DNA from: Pseudomonas fluorescens
GTDB taxonomy: Bacteria; Pseudomonadota; Gammaproteobacteria; Pseudomonadales; Pseudomonadaceae
DNA: 64,000 nt
Reading direction: 5' to 3'
Assembly (NCBI RefSeq): GCF_902497875.1
Contig: NZ_CABVHY010000024.1
Span: 1 to 64,000, forward strand
Shown here one piece after another: positions 42,873 through 52,272 of this stretch (positions within the stretch are counted from its first letter, which is position 1; every line of letters starts with the position of its first letter). Under the pieces are notes generated by a model, which saw only the letters and a program-made list of their open reading frames with translations, was not told the DNA's origin and searched no databases. Made by a program: the position numbers and the translations under genes.

Positions 42873-44531
42873 ATGGAACAGCTATCGGATCGTTTCAGGC
42901 TATCTATAGTGTTTGCTGCACTTTTGTCATTGAACGGACTTGCCCACGCGGCTCAAACGGAAAAGACCAATATTCTGTTTATCGTCTCCGACGATACTGG
43001 CTATGGCGACCTCGGCCCCTATGGAGGTGGGATCGGTCGAGGCATGCCCACGCCCAGCATCGATGAGCTGGCGGCAGAAGGGGTCACTTTTTACTCTTTT
43101 TATGCCCAGCCAAGCTGCACGCCTGGTCGGGCGGCCATGCAAACCGGTCGGATCCCCAATCGTAGCGGCATGACCACCGTGGCATTCCAGGGCCAGGGCG
43201 GTGGCTTGCCGGCAGCTGAGTGGACGCTGGCATCGATGTTGAAAACCGGTGGGTACGATACCTACTTCACTGGCAAATGGCATTTGGGCGAAGCTGATTA
43301 TGCGCTTCCCAATGCGCAAGGTTATGACGTGATGAAATACGTCGGTCTTTACCACCTCAATGCCTACACCTATGCGGACCCAGAGTGGTTCCCGGACATG
43401 GACCCGGAGACCCGCGCGATGTTTCAAAGCGTGACCAAGGGCGCTTTGTCCGGCAAGGCGGGCGAAAAACCGGTCGAAGAATTCAAGGTCAATGGCCAGT
43501 ACGTGGACACGCCTGTCGTAAATGGCAAACCCGGCGTGGTCGGCATTCCATTCTTTGACAACTATGTCGAGAAAGCCGCACTGGAGTTTCTCGACACAGC
43601 GGCCAAATCGGACAAGCCATTTTTCATCAACGTCAATTTCATGAAAGTCCACCAGCCGAACATGCCGGCACCGGAGTTCATTCATAAGTCCATGTCCAAG
43701 TCCAAGTACGCCGACTCGGTGGTCGAACTCGACACCCACATCGGTCGCATCATGGACAAACTCAAGGCACTCGGCCTGGATAAGAACACCCTGGTGGTTT
43801 ACACCACTGACAACGGGGCTTGGCAGGATGTTTATCCGGATGCGGGCTATACGCCGTTCCGCGGGACCAAGGGCACCGTCCGTGAAGGCGGTAACCGGGT
43901 ACCGGCAATTGCCGTCTGGCCAGACAAGATCAAGGCGGACACGAAAAATCACGAGATTCTCGGTGGCCTGGATTTGATGGCGACGTTCGCCTCTGTTGCT
44001 GGCGTGAAGCTGCCCGAGAAAGATCGCGAGGGTCAGCCGATCATCTTCGACAGTTACGACATGACGCCCGTGCTCACCGGCAGTGGCCCTTCTCCGCGCA
44101 AAGAGTGGTTCTACTTTACCGAAAACGAATTGTCCCCGGGTGCGGCCCGTGTTGGAAACTATAAGGCCGTGTTCAACCTGCGGGGCGATGATGGCGCGCA
44201 AACCGGTGGTCTGGCCGTGGACACCAACCTGGGATGGAAAGGCGCAGAAAAATACGTGGCCACCGTGCCGCAAGTCTTTGACTTGTGGCAAGACCCGCAA
44301 GAGCGCTATGACCTCTTCATGAACAACTTTACCGAGCGTACCTGGACAATGGTGCCGATCACGGGCGCGATCATGAAGCTGATGAAAACCTACGTCGATT
44401 ACCCACCGCGCAAATTGCAAAGCATGGGTTATGACGGGCCGATCGAGCTGTCGCAGTACCAGAAATTCCAATACGTGCGTGATGTCCTGAAAAAAGAAGG
44501 CATTAACCTGCCGATGCCAGCCGGCAACTGA
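42873..44531 (+). CDS. Secreted sulfatase with CTPGR active site
   Basis: A 552-residue exported arylsulfatase-family protein (signal peptide ending near LAHA-AQTEK). Metal ligands in SDDTGYGD, catalytic C82 in PSCTPGRAAMQTGR (the standard C-X-P-X-R formylglycine site), TTDNGAW, and FRGTKGTVREGGNRVPAIAVWP. The N-terminal half parallels that of the first sulfatase, including the C82 position, so the two are paralogues. GAGGATTCCTGGT precedes the ATG. Co-directional with the HAD and porin genes downstream. Confidence 0.92.
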   Translation: MEQLSDRFRLSIVFAALLSLNGLAHAAQTEKTNILFIVSDDTGYGDLGPYGGGIGRGMPTPSIDELAAEGVTFYSFYAQPSCTPGRAAMQTGRIPNRSGMTTVAFQGQGGGLPAAEWTLASMLKTGGYDTYFTGKWHLGEADYALPNAQGYDVMKYVGLYHLNAYTYADPEWFPDMDPETRAMFQSVTKGALSGKAGEKPVEEFKVNGQYVDTPVVNGKPGVVGIPFFDNYVEKAALEFLDTAAKSDKPFFINVNFMKVHQPNMPAPEFIHKSMSKSKYADSVVELDTHIGRIMDKLKALGLDKNTLVVYTTDNGAWQDVYPDAGYTPFRGTKGTVREGGNRVPAIAVWPDKIKADTKNHEILGGLDLMATFASVAGVKLPEKDREGQPIIFDSYDMTPVLTGSGPSPRKEWFYFTENELSPGAARVGNYKAVFNLRGDDGAQTGGLAVDTNLGWKGAEKYVATVPQVFDLWQDPQERYDLFMNNFTERTWTMVPITGAIMKLMKTYVDYPPRKLQSMGYDGPIELSQYQKFQYVRDVLKKEGINLPMPAGN

Positions 44532-44669
44532 TCAGCCGAAAAAAGGCGGTCTCATCAGAGGTCGCCACTTCGCAATTTGAGGTGGGCGGGTATCCACCAC
44601 TCGTGACCAGCAAGGCCGTGAATATTTAATGGTCCAACTTCTCGCCCGATTTTTAAGGGGAGTAAATCT

Positions 44670-45677
44670 ATGAACGACATCTCGTTGGTTCGTCCGTCAA
44701 TGCGTTGGCTTTGGCTTATCCTGTTGTGGCCGCTGCTGCTGCAAGCAGCCGAACCCTTACCCTCCTGGCAAGAGGGCACTTCCAGACACGCCATTGTAGA
44801 ATTCGTCCAGGCAGTGACGACTGAGAGTTCCAAAGACTTTGTGCCGCCGGCAGAACGCATTGCAGTGTTCGATAACGACGGAACGTTGTGGAGCGAACAG
44901 CCCCTGTATTTTCAAATGATGTTCGCCCTTGAGGAGGTCAAGCGCCTGGCGCCACAGCATCCAGAATGGCAACAGCAGCAGCCATTCAAGGCAGTGCTGG
45001 ACAACGACCACAAAACCTTGGCAAGCAGCGGTATGGAGGGGCTGATGAAGATCATCGATGCCACCCATACCGAGATCAGTACTCAAGCCTTTTTGGCCAA
45101 TGTCCGGGCATGGTTGGCCAAGGCCGTTCATCCCAAAACCCATAAGCCGTACACCGAGATGATTTATCAGCCGATGCTCGAACTGCTCGCCTATTTGCGC
45201 GCCAATGGATTCAAAACCTACATCGTGTCTGGAGGCGAAGTGGAGTTCATGCGCGCCTGGACGGAGGAAGTGTATGGCGTTCCACCGGAGCAGGTAATCG
45301 GCACCACGTTCACCGGTGAGTATCAATATAACGCGGGCAAGCCGGTGATCATGCGCCTGCCCAAGCTCGCCCATTACGACGATGGCCCAGGCAAACCCGT
45401 CAGTATTGAAGGCGTGATAGGCCGTCGACCGATCCTCGCTTTTGGTAACTCCGATGGCGATCAGCAAATGTTGCAGTGGACCGCTTCGGGCGACGGCAAG
45501 CGCTTCATGGGCCTCGTGCATCATACCGATGCACAGCGTGAATGGGCCTATGACCGGGAGTCGAAGATCGGCAAGCTGGACAAAGCCCTGGATGAAGCCC
45601 GGGCGCAGAACTGGACGGTGGTGGATATGGCCAAGGAGTGGCGCAAAATCTACCCTTTTGATAGTGCGGCACCTTGA
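44670..45677 (+). CDS. Exported HAD-superfamily phosphatase
   Basis: A 335-residue protein with an N-terminal signal/anchor (LWLILLWPLLLQAAEP). HAD motif I is FDNDGTLW (nucleophile D68, acid D70), motif II VSGGEVEF and motif IV GNSDGDQQM. A periplasmic HAD hydrolase is unusual; it may remove phosphate from the same substrates the sulfatases act on. AAGGGGAGTAAATCT precedes the ATG, 138 bases after the second sulfatase. Confidence 0.85.
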   Translation: MNDISLVRPSMRWLWLILLWPLLLQAAEPLPSWQEGTSRHAIVEFVQAVTTESSKDFVPPAERIAVFDNDGTLWSEQPLYFQMMFALEEVKRLAPQHPEWQQQQPFKAVLDNDHKTLASSGMEGLMKIIDATHTEISTQAFLANVRAWLAKAVHPKTHKPYTEMIYQPMLELLAYLRANGFKTYIVSGGEVEFMRAWTEEVYGVPPEQVIGTTFTGEYQYNAGKPVIMRLPKLAHYDDGPGKPVSIEGVIGRRPILAFGNSDGDQQMLQWTASGDGKRFMGLVHHTDAQREWAYDRESKIGKLDKALDEARAQNWTVVDMAKEWRKIYPFDSAAP

Positions 45678-45949
45678 AACCAGCGCCTCTATATCGCCAC
45701 TGAGGCATGGGCTTTGGCGGTTCTTTACACAATTTCACGAGTCACGATCGTGGCGAAGTAATGGACTGTGTGGAGATGGAGAAGCGGGGTTGGAATCACT
45801 TGGGAAACAACAGCGTAAATGCTACCCGAAATCCCCAGCCCTCCGCGCCATCTTTCGGGCTATCAACCCAGTAGCGCGGGCCTGCTTGCAGGCTCATGGG
45901 TTGATGACCCGCTACGCTAATTCGAAAATGGATAGTACCGAGGTTAACC

Positions 45950-47218
45950 ATGCCAACCAGAACCACTGCCCTGCCCGCCTTTACACTCCTCGCGCTGTGC
46001 TGCCAGCAAGCCTGGGCCGGCGGTATCATGCTCTACGAAATCGGCACCGATAACGCCGGCCTAGCCAATGCCGGTGCAGCCGCCCGCGCCCAGGGCCCAT
46101 CGACCATCGCCAGTAATCCGGCGGGCATGAGCTATCTGCCGGGCACGCAAATCACCGGTGGTTTACAGGTGCTTTATGGCGACCTGACCTTCGACCGCGA
46201 TTCCGATACCAACGGCACGGGCAGCGGTAGTGGCAATGCGCTGGACCCGATTCCCGGCGGCAGCTTCTTCATCAGCCATGAACTGGATGACCACTGGAGT
46301 GTCGGCTTCGGCCAGTACGGCGACTTCGGGCTGGCGGTCAATTACGACAACGACTGGTCCGGGCGCTACTTCGCGCAGAACGCCAGCCTCCTCGGTGTGT
46401 CCCTGGTACCCAGCGTGGCTTACCGCTTCAATGAGCAATGGTCGGTCGGCCTGGGCGTGAGAGCCATGTACGGCATGCTGGAAGCGCAGACTGCCATCGA
46501 CCGCTCGCCTTTCGGCTTCACTGACCGCAGCGACGGCCAGTTCAAGTACAAAGACCAGGATTGGGGTTTTGGCGCGAACGTCGGGGTGATTTACGTCCCG
46601 CAAACCGGAACTCGCATTGGCCTGACCTACACCAGCAAGGTCGACCTGGAATTCGAAGACGGGCTGGACGTCAAGGGCGATGGCCGGTTGCTGGAGCGAG
46701 TCAACGGCACCAACACCCAGCTCGATATAACGGTGCCGCAAACCGTGACCCTGAGTCTGTTCCAGCAACTCGACCGGCAATGGGCGTTACTGGCGTCGGT
46801 CAACTGGCAGGACTGGTCGGAGTTCGGTGACATCGCCGTAGAGGTCGATACCACGGCGTTCGGATCGCAATCGAGAACAGTCGACGCTGGCTTCAAAGAC
46901 ACCTGGCATCTCTCCCTTGGCGCGCAATACCAGGCCACCGAACAACTGCTGTGGAATGTCGGCGTGGCTTACGACAGCAGCGCCGTTTCGGACAGCAATC
47001 GCACCTTCACCGTGCCGATGGGCGAATCCTGGCGCATTGCGACGGGAGCCACCTACGCTGTGAACAAGGATACTGATGTCAACGTCAGCTGGGCCATGAT
47101 TTGGCTCGGCGAAATGCCAGTGGACCAGACCAAGTCCCTGTCGGGAAATCGAACTTCCGGCCAGTTCGACAACGCCTGGATTCAAGCCTTGACCGGAAAC
47201 ATGACATGGCGATTCTGA
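45950..47218 (+). CDS. OmpP1/FadL/TodX-family outer membrane transporter
   Basis: A 422-residue outer-membrane beta-barrel. The signal peptide ends at QQAWA-GGIMLYE; the mature start ANAGAAARAQGPSTIASNPAGMSYLPG is the FadL hatch with its NPAGM motif, and it ends in MTWRF with a terminal Phe. FadL channels take up hydrophobic compounds, so it may admit the sulfated or hydrophobic substrate of this cluster. GAGGTTAACC precedes the ATG. Confidence 0.9.
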   Translation: MPTRTTALPAFTLLALCCQQAWAGGIMLYEIGTDNAGLANAGAAARAQGPSTIASNPAGMSYLPGTQITGGLQVLYGDLTFDRDSDTNGTGSGSGNALDPIPGGSFFISHELDDHWSVGFGQYGDFGLAVNYDNDWSGRYFAQNASLLGVSLVPSVAYRFNEQWSVGLGVRAMYGMLEAQTAIDRSPFGFTDRSDGQFKYKDQDWGFGANVGVIYVPQTGTRIGLTYTSKVDLEFEDGLDVKGDGRLLERVNGTNTQLDITVPQTVTLSLFQQLDRQWALLASVNWQDWSEFGDIAVEVDTTAFGSQSRTVDAGFKDTWHLSLGAQYQATEQLLWNVGVAYDSSAVSDSNRTFTVPMGESWRIATGATYAVNKDTDVNVSWAMIWLGEMPVDQTKSLSGNRTSGQFDNAWIQALTGNMTWRF

Positions 47219-47265
47219 TGTCCAGCCTACGAAATAGAAACTTCAACCAAGGAGCACCAACCACT

Positions 47266-47943
47266 ATGAACTTGCCCCGAAAATTGCTCGTCGGCGCCAC
47301 ACTGGCCGGTCTGTTGCTTGGCGGTTGTACCTCGAAAATCACTGAACAGGACCAATATTCAGGCTTCCTGCCCAACTACAAGAACCTGGAAGAAGTAACG
47401 ACCACCAGTGGCGAGAAGGCCATGCGCTGGGTGAGTCCGTCGTGGAACGCAAATGCCTATGACACGGTGGTGTTCAACAAGCTGGAACTCTATCCGGCGC
47501 CCAAACCCAACGAACGGGTCAACCAGCAGACGCTGAATGAGTTGCAGAACTACATGACCAGCAAAGCCAAAGGCGTGCTGGGTCAGAAATATCGGGTAGT
47601 GTCCAATACGACCGCCGTACCAGCCGGGTCAAAACCCCTGATCCTTCGCGCAGCGATCACCGGGGTGAGTGCTTCCAACGAAGGCATGAAGTGGTAGGAA
47701 GTAGTGCCGATCGCGGCCGTGGTCGGGGCGACGCAAGCCGCGACCGGTCACCGTGATCAGGACACTAATCTGTTCATCGAAGCCGAGTTCATCGACGCGA
47801 AGACCAATCAGACCGTGGCCAAAGTGGTACGCAAGGTGTTTGGCACCCAACTGTCGAACGAGAGCCAGACAATCACCACGCAGGACTTCAAAGCCGCAAT
47901 CGATAAATTGAATGCTGATCTCTGGGCGTTCATCCGCAGTTGA
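47266..47943 (+). pseudogene. DUF3313 lipoprotein interrupted by an in-frame TAG
   Basis: The first 143 codons encode MNLPRKLLVGATLAGLLLGGC (lipobox LGGC) and the DUF3313 pattern YSGFLPNYKNLEE. A TAG at 47695-47697 interrupts GMKW-stop-EVVPIAAVVGAT, where the family has GMKWYE; the same frame then continues to TGA at 47943. A single Tyr-to-stop change is enough, so the gene is freshly broken or read through. Confidence 0.85.
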
Positions 47944-48005
47944 GCTCCGTCTCAACCGCCAACCCAGGTTGTCGGTTGAATAAACCTCAAAAGAGGACCG
48001 CTGCT

Positions 48006-48431
48006 ATGTGGGCTTGTTCGTTTCTATTTTCAAGATTGCTGAGGCCGTTACTCACCGCCGCGCTCATCGCCAGTGTGCTAGCGCTAGGTGCCTGCGCGAC
48101 GGTCGATGCCCAGACGACCGCTTACGTCGGGGTCGAGCATCCTGCGCCGACGCTGCCCAGCGAAGTCCAGGTGTTACGCACAGAGCCGACGCGCGCCCAT
48201 GTGCGGTTGGGTGAAATCCTGATCGATGCCAGTGTCGACCCGGCGCCCCCCATCACCCAGGTCGAACAGAAACTGCGTGAAGAAGGCGCCAAGCTTGGCG
48301 CAGACGCAGTCGTCGTGGTTTACGACCATATCCAGCCCGTAGCGGCCTACGTGTCCGGCCCACGATGGAGCCGTGACATAGAAACAATCCAGGGGCGCAA
48401 GCTCAAAGGCATTGCCATCAAGTACCAGTAA
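48006..48431 (+). CDS. Putative lipoprotein
   Basis: A 141-residue protein with a long signal and lipobox LGAC-ATVDA. The domain VRLGEILIDASVD and LREEGAKLGADAVVVVYDH resembles the YbjQ/heavy-metal-binding beta-alpha fold, from pattern only. It sits between the broken DUF3313 gene and the glycine-zipper lipoprotein, 27 bases from the latter, probably one operon. Confidence 0.7.
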   Translation: MWACSFLFSRLLRPLLTAALIASVLALGACATVDAQTTAYVGVEHPAPTLPSEVQVLRTEPTRAHVRLGEILIDASVDPAPPITQVEQKLREEGAKLGADAVVVVYDHIQPVAAYVSGPRWSRDIETIQGRKLKGIAIKYQ

Positions 48432-48458
48432 TCAACTACCAATAAAGAGGTACACAGC

Positions 48459-48917
48459 ATGAAAGCTATTCTGTCCTGGATGACCCTCACGTTGGCGACT
48501 GTGTTGATCAGTGCCTGCTCCGCTGTGGGATCGACCGATGGCGGTGCTGGTGAAACCGAGATTCGCTCCGGGAAGATCGAGCAGATATCGCTGACGCAGA
48601 TGCAGACTAATCACGACAGTGGCGTCGGTGCCGTACTCGGAGGCCTTGGCGGTCTCGGTATCGGCAGCCTGATCGGCAAGGGCACGGGACGCGATGTCGC
48701 CATGGTTGCCGGTGCGCTCGCCGGTGCGGTAGGTGGTAATTACGTAGAAAAGAAAAAGTACGACCAACCGGTAGAAGCGCAACAGATCATCGTGAGGGTC
48801 AAAAGTGGCGTGCTGGTATCGGTTACCCAGCCGATCAATCCCTCCTTGGGTAAAGGCATGAACGTATATATCCAAGGCTCAGGTAATGATGCCCGAGTGG
48901 TACCGCAAGGCGGTTAA
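48459..48917 (+). CDS. Glycine-zipper lipoprotein (SlyB/Pcp type)
   Basis: A 152-residue outer-membrane lipoprotein. Lipobox ISAC at 17-20, then two glycine-zipper helices: GAVLGGLGGLGIGSLIGKG and MVAGALAGAVGGNYVEKK. AATAAAGAGGTACACAGC precedes the ATG. SlyB-type proteins stabilise outer-membrane proteins, which fits a cluster with a porin. Confidence 0.85.
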   Translation: MKAILSWMTLTLATVLISACSAVGSTDGGAGETEIRSGKIEQISLTQMQTNHDSGVGAVLGGLGGLGIGSLIGKGTGRDVAMVAGALAGAVGGNYVEKKKYDQPVEAQQIIVRVKSGVLVSVTQPINPSLGKGMNVYIQGSGNDARVVPQGG

Positions 48918-49093
48918 GCTTCATTCAGTCTTCGGCATCAACCTAGCCGGTAGGCTTTCAACATTAATCCTCGGAAGCCGCTGTATGAGCTGCCACAGCA
49001 AGCAGCCTCCGAAGACTCTCGACACCGCCTGATGGACAGCTCTGTCCGCTTTGGGTCGGGATCGCGACCACCACGCACGGTGCCTGATCCACC

Positions 49094-49121
49094 CTTGTCC
49101 TCCCTCAACGTGGAGGACAAG
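49094..49121 (+). promoter_or_regulatory. Hairpin that buries the ribosome binding site of the recombinase
   Basis: CTTGTCCTCC (49094-49103) pairs perfectly with GGAGGACAAG (49112-49121) across an 8-base loop. The GGAGG is the only ribosome binding site for the ATG at 49124, so folding of the mRNA would block its translation. Confidence 0.75.
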
Positions 49122-49123
49122 CC

Positions 49124-49744
49124 ATGAACACTACTGCTACATACAGCCATCAACCTTGGAACAAGGGAAAGCTTGTCGGGCAGAAAGCCCCGCTCCGAGT
49201 CAGAGATATCTGGGCCATCCGGGTCAGACTTCAACTCGCGGAGAAGACACGGGATCTGGCTCTCTTCAACTTGGTTATCGACAGTAAGCTGCGTGCCTGT
49301 GACTTAACCAAGCTGCGAGGACGAGATATAGCCCATGGAGAACTTATGTCGTCACGGGCCATCGTGATGCAGCAGAAAACTCAGCACCCAGTGCAATTTG
49401 AAATCACTGAGCAAACCCGAACGGTTCTGGAGGCTTGGATGCATCAGGCCCACCTCTATGGTGAGGACTTCTTGTTTCCGACCCGGTTGCATGGTTCAGA
49501 TCATCTCTCCACCAGGCAATACGCTCGAATAGTCAAAGCGTGGGTGACAGCCATTGGCCTTGACCCAACCATGTACGGTACTCACACGCTACGGCGAACG
49601 AAGGCATCGTTGATCTATCGTAGGACGAAGAACCTGAGAGCTGTCCAACTCCTGCTTGGTCATACAAAACTTGAAAGCACCGTCAGATACCTGGGAATCG
49701 AGGTCGATGACGCCCTGGAAATAGCGGAACAGACGGAAGTCTGA
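49124..49744 (+). CDS. Solitary tyrosine recombinase
   Basis: A 206-residue catalytic-domain-only tyrosine recombinase. Active-site residues: R57 (KLRACDL), H154 and R157 (HTLRR), H180 (LLGHTK), Y189 (VRYLGIE). There is no N-terminal core-binding domain, as in FimB-type and some plasmid recombinases. It is not adjacent to the tRNA attachment site and is unrelated to the integrase at 56881. It could invert or excise local DNA. Its ribosome binding site is inside a perfect hairpin. Confidence 0.88.
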   Translation: MNTTATYSHQPWNKGKLVGQKAPLRVRDIWAIRVRLQLAEKTRDLALFNLVIDSKLRACDLTKLRGRDIAHGELMSSRAIVMQQKTQHPVQFEITEQTRTVLEAWMHQAHLYGEDFLFPTRLHGSDHLSTRQYARIVKAWVTAIGLDPTMYGTHTLRRTKASLIYRRTKNLRAVQLLLGHTKLESTVRYLGIEVDDALEIAEQTEV

Positions 49745-49753
49745 TCACCCTCT

Positions 49754-49778
49754 GCGACGGTCGATGCTAGACCGTCGC
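49754..49778. terminator. Perfect 9-bp hairpin after recombinase
   Basis: GCGACGGTC and GACCGTCGC flank a 7-base loop ten bases past the recombinase stop. There is no T-run, so it may be a terminator of weak type or a recombinase site. Confidence 0.5.
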
Positions 49779-49991
49779 TGTCTGGCCAGAAGCCGTCATT
49801 CGATATGAGCAGCGCAACGACAATGCGTACCTCATGATGCCATCCTAATGGCACGCCGGGATTCAAGACGGGCGTGATTGGAAGGGTTAGCTGAAAACTT
49901 GAAAGGAAATGGTGGATTCGATGAGTAAGGATAGGGATAGGGGTAGGGATAGCGAGGAAGACCAGAGCTTGGGTGAAATGATTGCCGGCAC

Positions 49992-50291
49992 TCAGGAAGC
50001 CAGAATCTTCAATCGTTCCTCAAGCGCCGACTCGAACACCACATAGAGGTTCTCGGCATCACCAGCCCTCAGCGCGCCAGCCGCCTCAAGCCCCAGCACA
50101 AAGCCCTCGGCTCGCACACCGGCCTTCACCGCGACAATCATGGAATCAGCCCACCCGATCTGCGCCAGCAACCGGTCAGCTTCCAGCTTCGTTTTTGGCC
50201 CCAACACTACGTCTTCCACACTACCATCCTGTCTATGAGCCCTCTCGAGGTTGACCAGCCAGGATGGGAGCAGTTCAAAAAAGCACCTCAA
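49992..50291 (-). CDS. Hypothetical protein, probable phage remnant gene
   Basis: A 99-residue frame opening with TTG at the overlap with the preceding gene's stop. Helical segments at LEADRLLAQIGWADSM and AENLYVVFESALEERLKIL. Function unknown. Coupling to the gene at 50288 supports it. Confidence 0.5.
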   Translation of the reverse strand: MRCFFELLPSWLVNLERAHRQDGSVEDVVLGPKTKLEADRLLAQIGWADSMIVAVKAGVRAEGFVLGLEAAGALRAGDAENLYVVFESALEERLKILAS

Positions 50292-50491
50292 TGAAGTATC
50301 CGATCCGGACCGACCAGCGACCGAGATACATACTCCGACATCGCCGTCATGAGTGCTTCCGCTTCGAGGCGCAGGCGTTCGATCTCCTCGGCCGGCTTAA
50401 CGCCTCTTGCGTCGTTGTACCGGCGCAACGCCTGCAGGGCCTGCTGCATTAGCGGCTCCCCTGCAGCTATCTTCTCGTCAAGATCTCCCAT
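50288..50491 (-). CDS. Small hypothetical protein
   Basis: A 67-residue helical protein, MGDLDEKIAAGEPLMQQALQ, with EEIERLRLEAEALMTAMSEY. CGGAGGCTGGC precedes the ATG. Its end overlaps the next frame by four bases. Not recognised. Confidence 0.55.
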   Translation of the reverse strand: MGDLDEKIAAGEPLMQQALQALRRYNDARGVKPAEEIERLRLEAEALMTAMSEYVSRSLVGPDRILH

Positions 50492-50697
50492 GCCAGCCTC
50501 CGTTGCCGACTATTTAATCAGGGAGTACAGGCAGGGTCGCACGCCTTCCCTGGCGTCCTGCCGATCTTCAGCGTCAGTGCTTGCCCTGAAAGGACAGTAA
50601 ACGACCCTTTGCAGGCACTCATAACGAATGACAGGCGCAGCCATAAGCCGGCGCCTGGAAGGAATGGTTAGGTTTCTGGCGCACGATCAGGGGCGCT

Positions 50698-52272
50698 TTA
50701 CATTCGAAAGCGGCTGACCATGACTTGAAGCTCGTTGCCCAAGCGAGCCAGCTCTACGCTAGAGGCGGCCGTTTCATCACTGGCGCCGGCAGTTTGCTCA
50801 GAAATATCGCGTACGTTTAGCACGCTGCGATTGATTTCCTCAGCAACTGCGCTCTGCTGTTCGGCGGCGGTCGCAATCTGCTGGTTCATCAATTGGATGG
50901 TCGACACTGTGCGAGTAATACTTGTCAGTGATGCCCCGGCGCGACGTGTCAACTCAACGCTACTGTCCGTCAGGGTGCGGCTATTTTCCATCGCCTCGGA
51001 CACTTGTTGAGTACCGTTTTGCAGGCCGACAATTAAGCCTTCGATTTCTTCAGTAGATTTCTGAGTACGCAGGGCCAAGTTGCGGACTTCATCGGCGACC
51101 ACGGCGAAACCACGACCTGCCTCGCCGGCGCGAGCAGCTTCAATAGCCGCGTTGAGGGCCAATAGATTAGTTTGTTGCGCGACCGATTTGATCACATCGA
51201 GCACACCCCCGATTTTGTCACTTTCATCTTTCAGGTGGTTCATGGCTTCAGTGGAGTTGCCGATTTCGGCAGCCAAACGGTCGATCTGAGCAATCGCCTC
51301 ACAGACCACCTGGTCTCCTTCGCGGGCTTGCTGATCCGCAGCAACAGCAGCTACTGAGGCTTCTTCGGCATTACGCGCGACCTCCTGCACGGTTGCGGCC
51401 ATCTCATTCATAGCGGTAGCTACCTGATCGGTCTCGACCTTCTGACTGTGGACGCCGACGCTGGTTTGCTCGGTCACCGCCGACAATTCTTCAGCGGCGC
51501 TGGCTATCTGAGTGATACTAGCGCCAAGACCGCCAATCAGCTCACGCAAGCTAATGGTCATTTGCTGCATGCTCGCCTGCAGTTTACCCAGCTCATCGCT
51601 GCGCCCCACGTCAACATCCTGACTAAGGTCACCGGCGGCAATACGATCAACATCCTTAAGAGCCTGCTGCAACGGTATAACGATCTGCCGGGTGATGGAC
51701 CAGGCAGCAATAGTGCCTAACAGCAGAGCCAGCGCCGTAACGATACCGAGCATGGATTTTGCTCGAGACGAGTCCGCATTGCGCTTGGCGATTTGCGAAG
51801 ACATCAGCTGATCACCTGCCTCAAGCAGGACATCACCCTGTTTTTGCAAGCGCGCAAGTACCTGAGTCGAAATAGCTCCGTCCTTACTCATGCTCTTTTC
51901 ACTAGCCATATCGCTAAAAGCATCGCGATAGTCGCGCGCGGCAGATCGCTGTTGTTCAACCAGCGCGATATCACCAAGCTCTACCAGCTGATTTCGAGCG
52001 ATTTCCAAGACTTTATCGAGTTCGTTGAGAACAACGATTACCGATTTCCCAGCTGCGCCATCTGGGTGTAGCTCAATTGTCAGACGATTAATTCGTAGGT
52101 CTCTTGTCAGATCACCGACACTAGAAATACTCGCTAATTTATCGCTACGGTCGGTGAGAGCGTTGATCGCTATCCAGCCCGTGATAGCAATCAAAGACGT
52201 TAAGCCCAACACTAGGCCAAAGCCCAAGGCAAGTTTTGCGCTGACGCGAATGTTGCGAATCCAGTCAAACAT
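50698..52272 (-). CDS. Methyl-accepting chemotaxis protein
   Basis: A 524-residue transducer. TM1 at about 15-35, periplasmic ligand domain to about 170, TM2 at about 175-195 (MLGIVTALALLLGTIAAWSI), then HAMP (ITRQIVIPLQQALKDVDRIAAGDLS) and a signalling domain with TNLLALNAAIEAARAGEAGRGFAVVADEVR. The ligand domain is an all-helical type; the ligand is unknown. ATGGAGTGTTT precedes the ATG. An MCP between phage lysis and recombinase genes is probably acquired cargo. Confidence 0.93.
   Translation of the reverse strand: MFDWIRNIRVSAKLALGFGLVLGLTSLIAITGWIAINALTDRSDKLASISSVGDLTRDLRINRLTIELHPDGAAGKSVIVVLNELDKVLEIARNQLVELGDIALVEQQRSAARDYRDAFSDMASEKSMSKDGAISTQVLARLQKQGDVLLEAGDQLMSSQIAKRNADSSRAKSMLGIVTALALLLGTIAAWSITRQIVIPLQQALKDVDRIAAGDLSQDVDVGRSDELGKLQASMQQMTISLRELIGGLGASITQIASAAEELSAVTEQTSVGVHSQKVETDQVATAMNEMAATVQEVARNAEEASVAAVAADQQAREGDQVVCEAIAQIDRLAAEIGNSTEAMNHLKDESDKIGGVLDVIKSVAQQTNLLALNAAIEAARAGEAGRGFAVVADEVRNLALRTQKSTEEIEGLIVGLQNGTQQVSEAMENSRTLTDSSVELTRRAGASLTSITRTVSTIQLMNQQIATAAEQQSAVAEEINRSVLNVRDISEQTAGASDETAASSVELARLGNELQVMVSRFRM

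Noticed and set aside
42927..44471. 514-codon minus-strand frame over the second sulfatase
   Set aside because: Antisense shadow; composition random and the sense gene has all sulfatase motifs.
49914..49955. GGGATAGGGGTAGGGATAG simple repeat and the 41-codon frame across it
   Set aside because: Low-complexity; the frame overlaps a better-supported gene on the other strand.
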